A DNA stretch of 5,364 bases, taken from positions 5,131 to 10,494 of the forward strand of contig DUHG01000047.1 in NCBI GenBank assembly GCA_013330975.1. Reading direction: 5' to 3'. Source of the DNA: Candidatus Bathyarchaeota archaeon. GTDB lineage: Archaea > Thermoproteota > Bathyarchaeia > Bathyarchaeales > Bathycorpusculaceae. Below the pieces are notes generated by a model. The model worked only from the letters and a program-made list of their open reading frames with translations. It was not told where the DNA came from and did not search any database. Each line of letters begins with the position of its first letter. Position 1 is the first letter of the stretch. A program made the position numbers and the translations under genes. Positions 5,207 through 5,364 of the stretch are shown here, piece by piece.

Positions 5207-5364
5207 ATAGAGAGGTTTTCTAGTATTCGCATTGGATGTTTGCCTAATTATAATTTTAGACGCACGCATTAAGCTGGTGCTTCCTTTGGATAGTGCTTAG
5301 GTCATTTCTCCAGAATAGGTAAACTTTTGTTTGCAGTAGCATTCCAACGAGCTTGAAGGCGCGA
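5207..5364. other. Upstream region of the beta-lactamase-fold gene with a TATA-like box
   Basis: On the minus strand AAAATTATAATTA (5245-5257) is the most AT-rich element, centred about 55 nt before the start codon. It could be a TATA box giving a leader of about 30 nt, or a bacterial -10 (TATAAT at 5247-5252), though no -35 is recognisable. The remaining sequence to the right edge has only short frames. A minus-strand frame open from the edge to a TAA at 5256-5258 could be the tail of a neighbouring gene, but nothing in it is recognisable. Confidence 0.35.

Noticed and set aside
5256..5363. Minus-strand frame open from the right edge to a TAA, as a possible C-terminus of a neighbouring gene
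   Set aside because: It has only 35 codons, with no recognisable motif; other frames in the same stretch are open for similar lengths.

Overview
The window looks like an ordinary chromosomal stretch, roughly half GC, from an anaerobe that is probably an archaeon and less likely a strictly anaerobic bacterium. The archaeal reading is inference. It rests on a hybrid cluster protein whose N-terminal cysteine spacing is the type found in strict anaerobes and archaea. It also rests on AT-rich TATA-like boxes about 40-55 nt upstream of start codons, and on T-tracts without a classical GC-rich hairpin at the convergent gene ends. Real Shine-Dalgarno sequences (GGTG, AAGGA, GGGAG, GGTGA) precede the four main genes. 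No 16S rRNA, complete tRNA, insertion sequence, CRISPR array or phage gene is visible.

Layout. Positions 1-1334 (minus) carry the first 444 codons of hcp, the hybrid cluster protein / hydroxylamine reductase; its C-terminus lies beyond the left edge. Positions 1335-1722 hold the hcp upstream region and a doubtful 100-codon minus-strand reading frame with one possible membrane segment. Positions 1723-2238 (plus) encode a GNAT-family N-acetyltransferase. Positions 2239-2445 are a convergent intergenic region with oppositely oriented T-tracts, several inverted repeats and a tRNA T-arm-like motif. Positions 2446-3891 (minus) encode a complete amidase-signature hydrolase of the 6-aminohexanoate-cyclic-dimer-hydrolase-like group. 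Positions 3975-5195 (minus) encode a complete serine hydrolase of the class C beta-lactamase / family VIII esterase fold. Positions 5196-5364 are its upstream region.

How the genes relate. The beta-lactamase-fold hydrolase and the amidase run in the same direction 83 bp apart and may be partly co-transcribed, although the amidase has its own promoter-like sequence and Shine-Dalgarno. Both families cleave amide, lactam or ester bonds, so a shared catabolic or detoxifying role is plausible but unproven. Hcp handles nitrogen-oxide stress and has no evident functional link to the others. The GNAT substrate cannot be read from the sequence.

The most notable oddities are a Met in place of the usual His in the third active-site motif of the beta-lactamase-fold protein, the neighbouring pair of families that also make up the known NylA/NylB oligoamide pathway, and an exact 14-bp direct repeat resembling a tRNA B-box on both sides of the GNAT gene. 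I see no strong evidence for a wholly new system.
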